From the NCBI GenBank assembly GCA_934435205.1, contig CAKSAK010000005.1:124001-188000 (forward strand): a DNA stretch of 64,000 nt, given 5' to 3'. This DNA is from an uncultured Ruminococcus sp. (GTDB taxonomy: Bacteria; Bacillota; Clostridia; Oscillospirales; Ruminococcaceae). The notes beneath the pieces are model-generated. The model was given only the letters and a program-made list of their open reading frames with translations, ran no database searches and was not told the origin of the DNA. Positions 1-8,905 of this stretch are shown piece by piece. The first letter of the stretch is position 1. Each line of letters begins with the position of its first letter. The translations under genes were made by a program, and so were the position numbers.

Positions 1-2305
1 GCCGCTCGGCAAATATCTGTTCTGCAAACATATTTGCTTCTTCCCGGACAGCAACTGAGCAGTGTTTACACCCTGCTTTTTCGCAGAAAGAGAACGGGCA
101 ATAATCCTTGCCATGGGCAGTCAAATACTTTGTGTGTGTATTGACTATTTGCTCATCTGAAACGTGCTTCGGATGTTCTTTGTCGGGCGAGTAATCCATT
201 CTGGCGGGCAGAGCCGATCTAAGAAAACGATTCTTAAGCACGAACTCACCGGCGGACATAAGAGGAAGCACATCACAGAGGTTGTTATCCGCTCCGATAT
301 GTTCTCTCAACATTTCCGCCTCTTCGCCACTTAGCCTAAAGGAGATAATATTGTCAACATTATCAAGCATTCGCCCGCCGACACGCGAGGGAGATTGATC
401 TGAAAAGATAACACCAACTCCGTATGCCCTGATTTCAGTAATAATGTTGATCATTAACTGTGTCATAGTGCTGTTCAGAGCTTTTTCCTCTTGTGTTGCA
501 CCCTCTCCCTGATCCAGCAAAGCGTGAGCTTCGTCAATCAAAACGATATTTCTAAGCTGGTGATTGCTCTGTCTTGTGGATTTCAAATAGGCCAGTATGC
601 TGATGAGAGTCAAAGCTGAAACTAACGATTTTTGCTCCGGTTCAAGACTTCCCATTTCGAGAACTGCGCATCCGTTCAAAAGATCCTCCACAGATGTAGA
701 ATGTATCGTATCAAACGTGCGAGGGCACCTCTCAATCAGACTTTGAAGCCTGAAAGCGCCTCCGGACATCATATTTCCCTTTACTTCATTGCTGTAACTG
801 GATCTGGCAATAACGCGCTTAAAGACTCGGACAAAATCAGCCATATCAAAAATGGAAACATTGCCGTCTTCACTCGTACTTATGTCTGTCCAGCCGTTCA
901 GAGTATATGCCTCCGTAATCGCCTTTTCAAAAAGCGCCGGCAAAGGATCGGGCAAAGAAAAAGCGGCCTTAAACGCGGACAACAAACTGCTTCTGTATTC
1001 ACCGAGAGGCACATCCTTTGGAACATAAAACGGGTTGATAAGCAATGGAACTACCGGTCGTTCCACAGTAAAGACCCTGCTGTTCTTCATGCCAGCGACC
1101 AAATCACGGTATTCACGTTTAACTGGTTCCAGTATCAAAACAGGGATACTGCGACTTTGGAACTGCGTTATCAGCTGCTTCAAGAGAGTGGTTTTTCCAA
1201 CACCCGATTTCCCTATTACAGCGGTGTGGAGTAACAGTTGCTCGAGAGGAACAAATAACCTCTGCGACGAATATACGGATCGTCCAAGATACAGACCTTC
1301 TCTATCGTCATTAGTCAGTTGTTCGGGTAAGAGATTCACTTCAGGCATCAAAGAGAATGCGTTCCTATCGATGCCGATGAAGTAGCTGCCTTGCATCGGC
1401 AGCTGAAAGATTTGTGAAATCTCATCCGATGTCCATTTGCATAGACTTGCCGCATCCGACTTCTTAAGATCGTGAGAGATTTTCCAAGGTTGGTTATAAA
1501 AGCTGTACTTCTGATACGCTGAAACAGCAATGGTCCGAAAGGCCGTCCCGTGTACGGACTGCTTTATTCTGGCGGTAACCAGTGCGGCGCTGGTTACCGT
1601 CCCTACAACGAAAAGGTTTACTTCGGCGAAAGGATTTGCGACTTTCTGTGCATAGTATTTCCATCGATCTGCCGACGCCGCAGCGAGGCTGTCACGAATA
1701 TTTGGCACTACGCCATCCACTGCTTGTGAACAATGAGCAGTGTTTTTTGCGATCAGCCGACGTTCGTCATCAGACAACAGCGCAGGAATAATCTGAATAC
1801 ATAAGCCACAGCCGGAGCCGTCCAAAACGGAGTAGATCCGCTTCCAGTCAACACTTTCGACTACAGACGGCGATTTATATGTTTCCTGTACGCCGTATTC
1901 CTGTATGTCCTGTTTCATTAATGCCCAGACCGAGTCTGTTTCCATTTCGGAAATATGCTTTCTGTAGTTCTCAAAGGACACTTCTTCTGCTGTAAAACCA
2001 GACTGATGAAGAAGCGAAAGGATGCCTTTTTCGAGAGCTTCCTGACGGACAACACAAGCCTGTTCAGAGCTGTCGTGGGTTCTGAGCGTAAGCAAATGAT
2101 GAATACGGCTGCCTGCTTTTCTTCCCGCGATTCGGAGAAGCTCAATTGCTGTTTGCCCATTTCCTGCAGAAGATAGATAGCAAGCATCTTCGCAAATCGT
2201 TTTTGCAAGCGTTAAGCTGATTTCATTGTCGTCTGAGATAGGAACTGCCTTGATGCGATATGAAGTCAGGACAAAGTATTCTCCTCCATCAAAAAACTTC
2301 TTCAT
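1..2305 (-). CDS. HerA/FtsK-type ATPase, C-terminus beyond window
   Basis: Open minus-strand frame of 768 codons with no stop before the window edge, so the C-terminus is missing. ATG at 2305 follows an AGGAGG site at 2312-2317. Walker A GKSGVGKTT lies at residues 365-373 and Walker B IVLIDEAH has its acidic pair at about 591-592. This spacing and the VLIDEAH form fit the HerA/DUF87 branch of the FtsK-HerA ATPases, hexameric motors that move DNA or polypeptides. The first 360 residues match nothing I recognise. A Cys-rich stretch, YCPFSFCEKAGCKHC, near residues 735-750 may bind zinc. It is the last visible gene of the Ubl gene set, 10 bases after the zinc-ribbon gene. Assignment to the ATPase superfamily is firm; substrate and role are unknown. 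Confidence 0.85.
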   Translation of the reverse strand, partial: MKKFFDGGEYFVLTSYRIKAVPISDDNEISLTLAKTICEDACYLSSAGNGQTAIELLRIAGRKAGSRIHHLLTLRTHDSSEQACVVRQEALEKGILSLLHQSGFTAEEVSFENYRKHISEMETDSVWALMKQDIQEYGVQETYKSPSVVESVDWKRIYSVLDGSGCGLCIQIIPALLSDDERRLIAKNTAHCSQAVDGVVPNIRDSLAAASADRWKYYAQKVANPFAEVNLFVVGTVTSAALVTARIKQSVHGTAFRTIAVSAYQKYSFYNQPWKISHDLKKSDAASLCKWTSDEISQIFQLPMQGSYFIGIDRNAFSLMPEVNLLPEQLTNDDREGLYLGRSVYSSQRLFVPLEQLLLHTAVIGKSGVGKTTLLKQLITQFQSRSIPVLILEPVKREYRDLVAGMKNSRVFTVERPVVPLLINPFYVPKDVPLGEYRSSLLSAFKAAFSLPDPLPALFEKAITEAYTLNGWTDISTSEDGNVSIFDMADFVRVFKRVIARSSYSNEVKGNMMSGGAFRLQSLIERCPRTFDTIHSTSVEDLLNGCAVLEMGSLEPEQKSLVSALTLISILAYLKSTRQSNHQLRNIVLIDEAHALLDQGEGATQEEKALNSTMTQLMINIITEIRAYGVGVIFSDQSPSRVGGRMLDNVDNIISFRLSGEEAEMLREHIGADNNLCDVLPLMSAGEFVLKNRFLRSALPARMDYSPDKEHPKHVSDEQIVNTHTKYLTAHGKDYCPFSFCEKAGCKHCSVAVREEANMFAEQIFAER

Positions 2306-2315
2306 ATGGGTCCTC

Positions 2316-2945
2316 CTAAATGAACGGATTGTTTCGATAGTTCGGTACGGAGCTCATAAGCTGATTAATCACCTTGACGGGACGTGAACTGAACACCTTG
2401 TACAGGCAGCCCGCCAGACCACCTGTACAAAGCACAGCGATAAAATAGCACTCCGTGCCAAAAAGTACTCCGGCAATGATAGAACAGAACGCGGCAGCAA
2501 AAATCCATGCAAGGATTCTTGTCTTTTGTCCGTTGAGCTCATCTCTGTGCTTCTCATAGCGCTGTCTGCCGTATCTGATCATTTCACTGGTTACGCCGTT
2601 GAGCCTTACCAGTTTATCCCACGTTTCGGAGGCGATGGTTCTATTGGCGGTATTATCCATGTCTATGTCACCAAAGTCCTGAGTTGCTGCCCGTAGGACA
2701 GCGAGATACAGTTTCTTCTCTGTGGGGTACTGGCTCATTAACGGTCTCAGAAGGACGATGGTTTGTTCCCAATTGCCGGCAGCAAGGTGACTCATGGCTT
2801 GAGAATATGTCCTGTCATACTGCATGAGTTGTTGATCTTGCTGCGGATCATAAACCGGGTGTCCACACGAGTCGCACTCCATTCTCATTCTGCTACGATT
2901 GTAGTGAAAACTGGAGCAGCCACAGCGACTACAGATGTGATCCAT
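2316..2945 (-). CDS. Zinc-ribbon, helical-repeat, two-TM protein
   Basis: 209 residues. The N-terminus is a zinc ribbon (C5/C8 and C24/C27). A helical TPR-like stretch follows at about 45-130, then two adjacent hydrophobic segments at about 145-185, giving a hairpin anchored in the membrane with both ends cytoplasmic. The ribbon-plus-membrane layout recurs in this gene set (see the SPFH protein and the gene at 8461). Spacing to the ATPase downstream is 10 bases, so the two are probably co-translated. No named family recognised. Confidence 0.75.
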   Translation of the reverse strand: MDHICSRCGCSSFHYNRSRMRMECDSCGHPVYDPQQDQQLMQYDRTYSQAMSHLAAGNWEQTIVLLRPLMSQYPTEKKLYLAVLRAATQDFGDIDMDNTANRTIASETWDKLVRLNGVTSEMIRYGRQRYEKHRDELNGQKTRILAWIFAAAFCSIIAGVLFGTECYFIAVLCTGGLAGCLYKVFSSRPVKVINQLMSSVPNYRNNPFI

Positions 2946-2977
2946 AGAATCACCACCTTTCTAAGGATATGATACGA

Positions 2978-3511
2978 TTATCGATTTCTGGGAGGCAAAG
3001 GCTTGCTGGCTGTAGCCTGATGCGGCATACGCGCGGAAATGGGATTATGAGGCTGAAGACCAGTTGCACGATCGCTGTGATCCTGAACTTCACGAACCGG
3101 CTGGCTGCTCGGTTTCACAGGAATGGAAGCAGAATAGACGCCCTGTCTCTGTTGCTTCAGCGCGGCATTGATCAAAGGGATCAATGCAATCAGGCAAACC
3201 AGAGTTGTGATTATGAAGGCAAAGACCGCCGACCTTACAGATACGTCAATTCCCAAAAGCAAGGCGGAAAGAGCAATCACAGCGGTTTCAAGGATACAAC
3301 AAACGACGGAGAGTCCAGCTGCTTTGCGAAGGTTGCTGTTCCAGTACGTTACGAGGTATGCCACAGGGATTCCAACAGTGAGAAGTGTGCCGCCAATGTA
3401 CACTGCGAGACGAGCTGTTGCCTCTGCAGGGGCGAGCCACCAGAAAAGAAACTGGGGAATCAAAACGATGGCCGCAAGGACGGGGATCAAAGAGTAGTTT
3501 TTGCGTGTCAT
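2978..3511 (-). CDS. Four-TM membrane protein with proline-rich tail
   Basis: 177 residues from ATG 3511, which has AAAGGA at 3521-3526 with 9-base spacing. The longer reading from GTG 3529 is less likely because that codon abuts the upstream stop. About four hydrophobic segments fill residues 8-110. A cytoplasmic tail follows that ends in KPLPPRNR, a P-L-P-x-R motif shared with other proteins of this gene set. Unrecognised family. Tightly packed after the SPFH gene, so likely part of the same membrane assembly. Confidence 0.7.
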   Translation of the reverse strand: MTRKNYSLIPVLAAIVLIPQFLFWWLAPAEATARLAVYIGGTLLTVGIPVAYLVTYWNSNLRKAAGLSVVCCILETAVIALSALLLGIDVSVRSAVFAFIITTLVCLIALIPLINAALKQQRQGVYSASIPVKPSSQPVREVQDHSDRATGLQPHNPISARMPHQATASKPLPPRNR

Positions 3512-3529
3512 TTTCATCATTCCTTTCAC

Positions 3530-4627
3530 TTAAAATCTATAACCGCAGATGGGGCAAACGCTATTGCCACGCATCACGTTTCCGTTACACGACGGGCAAC
3601 GCTTGTACCGATCAGGCATGGGCGGAGGCGATTCCGCAGATGAGGTGTTTCCCTGGGCGTCAGACGATGCGCCACCAAACATATCCGTGTGCCGAGTCAT
3701 TTCGGTCAGCGGCTCACGCAGCGCCGGAAGCATCTGTGAGAGCATCATCATCTGCATCATCATGGGAGCCATTCCGCCAGCGTTCCCGTTGGAATTACAT
3801 GCTGCGCCACCAGTAGGAGCCTGCCCTCGAGAAGGAATTCCCGTCATCATTTCACCCAGAGTGCGGTTATTGACGTTACCGTTCCATACTCTTTGCAGGT
3901 TATCCAGTTCGAGATCGGTTCTGGTTTTCCCGTCAGCATACTCCTGCTCCAGGCTATAGAGTCTTTGAATCTCCGAATCAGGGACATTGATGGCTACAAG
4001 GTCAAACCGCTCCAGCTTGATACCGTACTCAGACAGACTGGGCCTTATCGTGGTGACCGCCATATTTCCGATGTGAGAGAGTCTGGTGTTGAACTCAGTG
4101 ACATCGAGCTTGCCGATCTCTCTGGAAATGGCTTCTCTTATGGGAGCGAGAACCATCTGTTCAATACACGGATCGATATCTTCATCCGAAAACGCGGAGC
4201 TATAGCTTCCGACCAGTTTTGTGAGAACCTTCAGAGGATCGGAGATTGAGAAGGAAAGATTGCAAGATGCAAGCGCTTTCATTGTAAGACAGAAGCGATG
4301 CTCTCGGAAAGGAAACTCTCCAGTGCCGAGATTGACAAACTTTGCCCTCTCCGTCGACACAAAGAATACAGACACGGTGGTTCCAGTATCGCCACGGGTC
4401 AGGATGTTGCGGAGCCGTACAAAGAAGGGATCAACGCCTGTGAAGATTTCGTATCTGCCGGAACCATAGGGGTGCGAAAGCGTACCGTTGATAGCAACGA
4501 ACGCAGTGGTTCCCAGAGGGACAACCAGAATACTCCCGTTGACAATTGCGGAGTATTGTCCGCATACATCCGGCTGAATTCGGATTAAACCGTTTCCACC
4601 CGGATCTCTAATGATTGATTGGTACAT
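3530..4627 (-). CDS. SPFH/band-7 protein with C-terminal zinc ribbon
   Basis: 365 residues. The first 240 match the layout of the YdjI-type (virion-core-like) SPFH family: beta-rich start, FFVSTERAKF stretch, then the helical segment YGIKLERFDLVAINVPDSE typical of stomatin-like domains. A Met/Gly-rich linker (about 275-310) and a PPPMPDR motif lead to a zinc ribbon CPSC-x10-CPIC at the extreme C-terminus (C344, C347, C358, C361). SPFH proteins form membrane-associated oligomeric scaffolds, often bringing proteases or envelope stress factors together. Here it probably scaffolds the Ubl machinery at the membrane (inference). No N-terminal TM helix is visible. Confidence 0.85.
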   Translation of the reverse strand: MYQSIIRDPGGNGLIRIQPDVCGQYSAIVNGSILVVPLGTTAFVAINGTLSHPYGSGRYEIFTGVDPFFVRLRNILTRGDTGTTVSVFFVSTERAKFVNLGTGEFPFREHRFCLTMKALASCNLSFSISDPLKVLTKLVGSYSSAFSDEDIDPCIEQMVLAPIREAISREIGKLDVTEFNTRLSHIGNMAVTTIRPSLSEYGIKLERFDLVAINVPDSEIQRLYSLEQEYADGKTRTDLELDNLQRVWNGNVNNRTLGEMMTGIPSRGQAPTGGAACNSNGNAGGMAPMMMQMMMLSQMLPALREPLTEMTRHTDMFGGASSDAQGNTSSAESPPPMPDRYKRCPSCNGNVMRGNSVCPICGYRF

Positions 4628-4645
4628 AGTCTCATCTCCTTGTAC

Positions 4646-5629
4646 TTATGATATATATTTCACGGCCAGGTTTTTCAGAGTAGGGTGATAATAGAGCCTG
4701 TGATTTCCGCTTATATGTTCTTCTGAGAAGGCCCTTTGAGCTTCTTTCAGGCAATCTCCAGACGAGGGACGGTAACTGAAGTGGATCAATATCGGCGATA
4801 TGCCTCTCTGAGAATCCTTTTTGAGTCGCGACTTAAGATCGCTGTAGGAACGAACGCACAGACCGCGATGGCTATAGTAGCTCAGTGTTTCCGATGTGCA
4901 TATTGGAACCCGTGCACATTTGAAGTCGTAATGATCGCTTGAAATCTGATCATCCGACAGATTCAAGTAATCGAAGCGTACAATTCCTTCCTCAGTTCCG
5001 TCCCAAGTGACATCACAGTGGACGGGAATCCCGTTGATCCATGCAATCGTCCAACAATGCCAGCCGTCCGTTTTGGTTCTGCCATAAACCTTGATGCAGG
5101 GGATGCCGATTCGCCTGAAGCACAACAGCAACAATGCATTATGTCCTTCGCATACACCCGATGAAAGAAGCACAGGTCCCACAATATTGTGATCCCGAAC
5201 ATCGCTATGATTGGAATATGCGAGCTTCTTTGAAATACGTTCGTACACGAGAATCTCACGGTCAATCATTTGCAGATGAGCAGTTCCACGAACGGTGCGG
5301 TAAACACTCTTCCGCACCTGCTGCCGGATTCTATCAATGATTTCAGGGGCATACAGGATTGGGTACTCTAGAGTGCCTGTCTGACCTCTACGGGTGAATT
5401 CGCTTTGAAATCCCAGATAGAAGAATTCCGGGTGATCGTCTCTGATTGCTTTGTATGCCGCAAAGCAATCAGATGCAGATACTTCAGGATTGCTTATGGG
5501 GAAAGTCGTTTTACCTGAGTAATCTCCCCGGAGCAACTGGGCATTGATGCGGTCATAAAACGCCTGACCCTGTCGAGTAAGAAATCCCCTATAATATTCA
5601 GAACCCAGTTTCTCCGGTTCCTTCATCAT
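4646..5629 (-). CDS. Transglutaminase-like cysteine protease/peptidase
   Basis: 327 residues with the transglutaminase-core triad: Cys in GVCEGHN (C160), His in GWHCWT (H191), Asp in HCDVTWD (D206). The order and spacing are those of the bacterial transglutaminase-like superfamily, most of which act as peptidases or amidases. The N-terminal 130 residues are a helical region often found before such domains. It lies directly between the SPFH and JAMM genes (6-base gap to the latter). A papain-like peptidase beside a JAMM peptidase suggests a second Ubl-processing or deconjugating activity, which is inference. Confidence 0.85.
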   Translation of the reverse strand: MMKEPEKLGSEYYRGFLTRQGQAFYDRINAQLLRGDYSGKTTFPISNPEVSASDCFAAYKAIRDDHPEFFYLGFQSEFTRRGQTGTLEYPILYAPEIIDRIRQQVRKSVYRTVRGTAHLQMIDREILVYERISKKLAYSNHSDVRDHNIVGPVLLSSGVCEGHNALLLLCFRRIGIPCIKVYGRTKTDGWHCWTIAWINGIPVHCDVTWDGTEEGIVRFDYLNLSDDQISSDHYDFKCARVPICTSETLSYYSHRGLCVRSYSDLKSRLKKDSQRGISPILIHFSYRPSSGDCLKEAQRAFSEEHISGNHRLYYHPTLKNLAVKYIS

Positions 5630-5635
5630 TATGAG

Positions 5636-6499
5636 TCACTCCTTTCTATGCTTAGGTATTACCAACTTAATCTTCAGACATCCTTTGCCATCGATACGCG
5701 TATGAAGTCTGATATTTCCAGCATATCCGTGTGTGCGAAGACATTGACTGGAAAGCCGCACGATTTCATCCGTCGGCGGAATCAGACGCTTGTCTTCGCT
5801 AAGATCCTCCTGCGGAGCCGTGCCACGCGAAAACACAATGATTTCCGCCTCGGCAAAGTCTTTCCCAATGCTACCCAGCATTTTCTTCCGAATCGGGTCG
5901 CACACGAAGATACAGACGGGAGACGATGCCGCGCGTGCAGCACCACTCACCTTGTCGGTTCCGCTGTAAAACACACCGAGATCAGGGTGAGTATGCCCTT
6001 CCAAAGCGAACTCCGAAGGTCCGCAAAGCTTGAGAAAAGGATCAACCTGGTAACCGAATGCATCCGTATTGAATTTGGCTTCGTTTCTCAGGAACTCATC
6101 ACGATGGTATTCCAGAAAATCCAGCCCCGGATTGTATTCTCCGTTGGGACCAAGGTTTGATGCTCCGACCGGATTACGATTCATAGTCTGGATCTCGATG
6201 ATATGGCTGATAATCGTAATCACGTTACCGTCATCATCGACCAGAAAATGGCCCATCCCATAGAGTTTCTGCTCATAGACATTCATCGGGGATCGTCTTC
6301 CATATGAGATGATCGAGTTAAGCTCCTGTTCGGGTTCGGGAAGGATGATAACCTTGTTGCGTCCTTTGCCATGCCTTTCCTTGACATACACATCACCGCA
6401 CTTGCTTTTGATGATGTCCATGGCTTTCTTGAGGCTGCATACCGGATAAGTCTTGGGTTCCGAGGGACGCCTGGTAGGCATGGGTGTATAATTGGTCAC
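5636..6499 (-). CDS. JAMM (JAB/MPN) metalloprotease
   Basis: 287 residues. A perfect JAMM zinc motif H-x-H-x7-S-x2-D occurs as HTHPDLGVFYSGTD (H169, H171, S179, D182); E102 in the preceding strand is a plausible catalytic Glu. JAMM enzymes cleave isopeptide bonds or trim C-termini of ubiquitin-like proteins. The neighbours are E2, E1 and a tandem Ubl, so processing of that Ubl or its removal from targets is the natural role. The N-terminus carries TPMPTRRP, another copy of the shared P-M-P-x-R motif. The domain sits unusually late, after about 100 residues of extra sequence. Confidence 0.88.
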   Translation of the reverse strand: MTNYTPMPTRRPSEPKTYPVCSLKKAMDIIKSKCGDVYVKERHGKGRNKVIILPEPEQELNSIISYGRRSPMNVYEQKLYGMGHFLVDDDGNVITIISHIIEIQTMNRNPVGASNLGPNGEYNPGLDFLEYHRDEFLRNEAKFNTDAFGYQVDPFLKLCGPSEFALEGHTHPDLGVFYSGTDKVSGAARAASSPVCIFVCDPIRKKMLGSIGKDFAEAEIIVFSRGTAPQEDLSEDKRLIPPTDEIVRLSSQCLRTHGYAGNIRLHTRIDGKGCLKIKLVIPKHRKE

Positions 6500-6515
6500 G
6501 ATGCTTCATCTCCTT

Positions 6516-7148
6516 TCAGTGGTGTCTGCCGGGAAGGGGCGGAGGTGCGGTCACAGGCTTGACTGTCACCTTGCGAGGTGGAAGAGCCATCAGTTCAGGG
6601 GCATAAAGCAGTTTGGGATGAATCGTGGGGAAACGTTTGGAAGCAACACCATCCTTATGCCACTGTGCCACGCTGCTGTTTGCCATACTTTCATATCGAG
6701 TCACACCGGGATCGTGAATCATATCGTGCACGAGCTTGTCTACGACTGTAGTCAGGGAACTCGTGAAGGGAATCCAGGTGTCAATGCAGGCGTTCCCGGA
6801 GCGAAAAACGTTAGGACTCGCAAGATAATGATCCGAGGCATACGATGCCGATACGGATTTCAGCGGATAACCGGGATAGCAAATGATATCCGCCGTCATA
6901 GATTCACAGGCTTTAGGCGTAGAGTCCTCGTTTGTGGTGAGGTAATGCGAAGGTGCCTTAACCGTCACCTTGAGGTGCATCGCCTCGCCGGTTTTTGCCT
7001 GAACCCTCTGGATTGTCACATACTTGGGGCTGTATTTCCGGACGATTTCCTGGTAATCGTTCTTCAAAGCCTCGGCAGAGTCTTCTTCAGTGATGAAGAC
7101 TTCTCTCGTGTGACCGTATTCATCGGTATAGTTGGTTGAGTAACTCAT
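6516..7148 (-). CDS. E2-like ubiquitin-conjugating enzyme
   Basis: 210 residues. Residues 87-165 follow the UBC fold signature: CYPGYPLKS strand, a SPNVFRSGNACIDTW segment that parallels the classical HPN...G.iC motif with the catalytic Cys at 121, then helices containing DPGVTRYESMA as in DPN of eukaryotic E2s. The C-terminus is proline-rich and ends APPPLPGRHH, one of the shared PxLPxR motifs. It lies between JAMM and E1, spaced 16 and 13 bases. E2s take an activated Ubl from E1 by transthiolation and pass it to targets. No separate E3 is certain in the set. Confidence 0.85.
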   Translation of the reverse strand: MSYSTNYTDEYGHTREVFITEEDSAEALKNDYQEIVRKYSPKYVTIQRVQAKTGEAMHLKVTVKAPSHYLTTNEDSTPKACESMTADIICYPGYPLKSVSASYASDHYLASPNVFRSGNACIDTWIPFTSSLTTVVDKLVHDMIHDPGVTRYESMANSSVAQWHKDGVASKRFPTIHPKLLYAPELMALPPRKVTVKPVTAPPPLPGRHH

Positions 7149-7161
7149 GTTGAACCTCCTT

Positions 7162-8433
7162 TTAGAGCTTATGGATTTCGTGCATTTTCAGGTGATCCTC
7201 ATCGAGCGCAAAGATTGTCCTAGTGATCTTCTCGGTATCCAAAAAGTCAAGAGCTCCGTTACGCTGAATCACCTCGATATGGGCGCCAAGCGGGTACCCC
7301 AGGTCGTAGAGTGTCATCTTCTGGATTTCTTCACTGCAACCGAGGTCAAAAGCATGCAGGATCTCGCCATGAGAGAATGTCACACTGTTATGAGCGCGTT
7401 TCCCCTGGGTGCTACACTTATCGCACAGAAGATCGTCAAGGAAGACACGGCCCTCATGCTTCATCACTTTAATAGAGGCTCCACACGAATGGCACACATC
7501 ATCCACGATAAAGCCGGCATGGACGATCTTCCTGTAATTCATGCGATGAACGGACATCTCAAAATCCGTCGTACCAAGGATAGCAGCAATCTGATCCATT
7601 GCCTCCTTCAGAGTGACATCTGTTGCGTTACCATGAAGCCATTCGATTTTTGCAGGAGGATGGATTGCGCATCCGGGACAATTACGTTTCCGCAAAGGAT
7701 GCGAGGAACTTAATTCCAGATGGGGATAAGCTGTATAGGTCAATCTGCGATTCATCACAGCACCATCCCCAATAACACTGGCCCTAAGCTGTTCAGCACT
7801 GAGATGAGCAGCCATGGAGCTGGCGAGATTTGAGGTGCGAACGATCTCACTGACACCGTCAATCTGCCTGACCTGTGGCCCTGTGCAGGACGTTCTGATG
7901 CTGCTGTCCTTCATCCAGCTTTCGTCAATCAGACAGCGAAGGCAGAACTCGGTGTTGTCAAGAATCACGCTCTGGGCCATTTCATCATGTGTTCCATCCA
8001 TGATGATAATCGGTCTCCGCTCTTCCGGGAGCTGTCGGATCAACTCATTCAACAGTACTTTGGCATCGAAATTATCGACTGCTGCAACTACATAATCATA
8101 ATCAGAAAACGCTTCAGGTCCGAGCTTACAAAGATCACCGTCGATTCCATTGGAAGAGCAACCGTCATCCAAAAGCGGCTGTACCCGATCAGCCGAGCAT
8201 TCCGCCTTGTTTCGTCCGGCATCCTCCGGTGTGCGAATCAAACAGCCGTGTTTAGCGGCGTTCTCAAGTGTAAAGGAATCGAAGTCCATCGTATCAGGAG
8301 AAAGTCCCATTTTGGCGAATTTCTCCATGAGATGCGTTCCAACCGCTCCGGCACCAACAATCAGTATGCGCAGGGCATGGAATAAAGGGCGATATTCTGA
8401 GAGTTTCAAAGCGTTATAAACGACTTTGTTCAT
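7162..8433 (-). CDS. E1-like Ubl-activating enzyme (ThiF family)
   Basis: 423 residues. The Rossmann nucleotide loop GAGAVG is at 27-32, with an acidic residue ending the second strand (MDFDS). Adenylation-core residues follow (RTPEDAGRNKA). Zinc cysteines C164/C167 and C252/C255 flank the crossover region. The likely catalytic Cys is C183 in RTSCTGPQ. After the core there is an extra region with a second four-Cys zinc motif (C314, C317, C337, C340). It would adenylate the Ubl C-terminus and form a thioester, then charge the E2 encoded next. It is longer than minimal ThiF/MoeB (about 250). Confidence 0.9.
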   Translation of the reverse strand: MNKVVYNALKLSEYRPLFHALRILIVGAGAVGTHLMEKFAKMGLSPDTMDFDSFTLENAAKHGCLIRTPEDAGRNKAECSADRVQPLLDDGCSSNGIDGDLCKLGPEAFSDYDYVVAAVDNFDAKVLLNELIRQLPEERRPIIIMDGTHDEMAQSVILDNTEFCLRCLIDESWMKDSSIRTSCTGPQVRQIDGVSEIVRTSNLASSMAAHLSAEQLRASVIGDGAVMNRRLTYTAYPHLELSSSHPLRKRNCPGCAIHPPAKIEWLHGNATDVTLKEAMDQIAAILGTTDFEMSVHRMNYRKIVHAGFIVDDVCHSCGASIKVMKHEGRVFLDDLLCDKCSTQGKRAHNSVTFSHGEILHAFDLGCSEEIQKMTLYDLGYPLGAHIEVIQRNGALDFLDTEKITRTIFALDEDHLKMHEIHKL

Positions 8434-8460
8434 GTTAGATAATCCTTCCTTTCCGGGCTG

Positions 8461-8889
8461 TCATAACAACTTCCCATTACTCTTAAATCGGTGACCTCTG
8501 GAACAGCGGTAACAGTTTTCTCCACTGTCCCAGAAGATCACCTGACGCTCACCAGGGACATTCCTTTGCTTATCAAAGGGGCAACAAGGAAACTGTGCAG
8601 GCTTGATTCCGCGGGGACCATTGCCGTTCTCCGAGGTTCTTCGAGTTGCATTAGCTATTGCCGACGCGGAAGAACGGCGGGGAGGCAGCGCCCTTGTAGC
8701 GGAAGAGCTACTAGTTCTAGTTTGAGCATGGCTGACTGTTGATGAGGGTATGCCCACATTGACCCGAGGAGGGAGCGGAGGAGGTGCATTGGCGGATTTT
8801 TCTTTGCGTCCCTTTTTCGTAACACATGCGATTATGATTCCGCAAGCAGCCAAACCCAAGCCGACAAAGATGCATATTGTCACCATCAT
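8461..8889 (-). CDS. Membrane-anchored proline-rich protein with Cys motif
   Basis: 142 residues: one N-terminal TM helix (about 3-24), then a basic, disordered Ser/Pro-rich linker with two shared motifs (PPPLPPR at 36-42 and ALPPRR). A C-terminal zinc-like module follows with C102/C103, C126/C129 and H133. It lies between the tandem Ubl and E1 genes, the position in which some bacterial Ubl operons carry a treble-clef or RING-like partner. An E3-like or adaptor role is therefore possible but unproven. I recognise no named family. GGGGGC before the ATG serves as a weak RBS. Confidence 0.7.
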   Translation of the reverse strand: MMVTICIFVGLGLAACGIIIACVTKKGRKEKSANAPPPLPPRVNVGIPSSTVSHAQTRTSSSSATRALPPRRSSASAIANATRRTSENGNGPRGIKPAQFPCCPFDKQRNVPGERQVIFWDSGENCYRCSRGHRFKSNGKLL

Positions 8890-8905
8890 GTCAGCCCCCT
8901 TTCGT

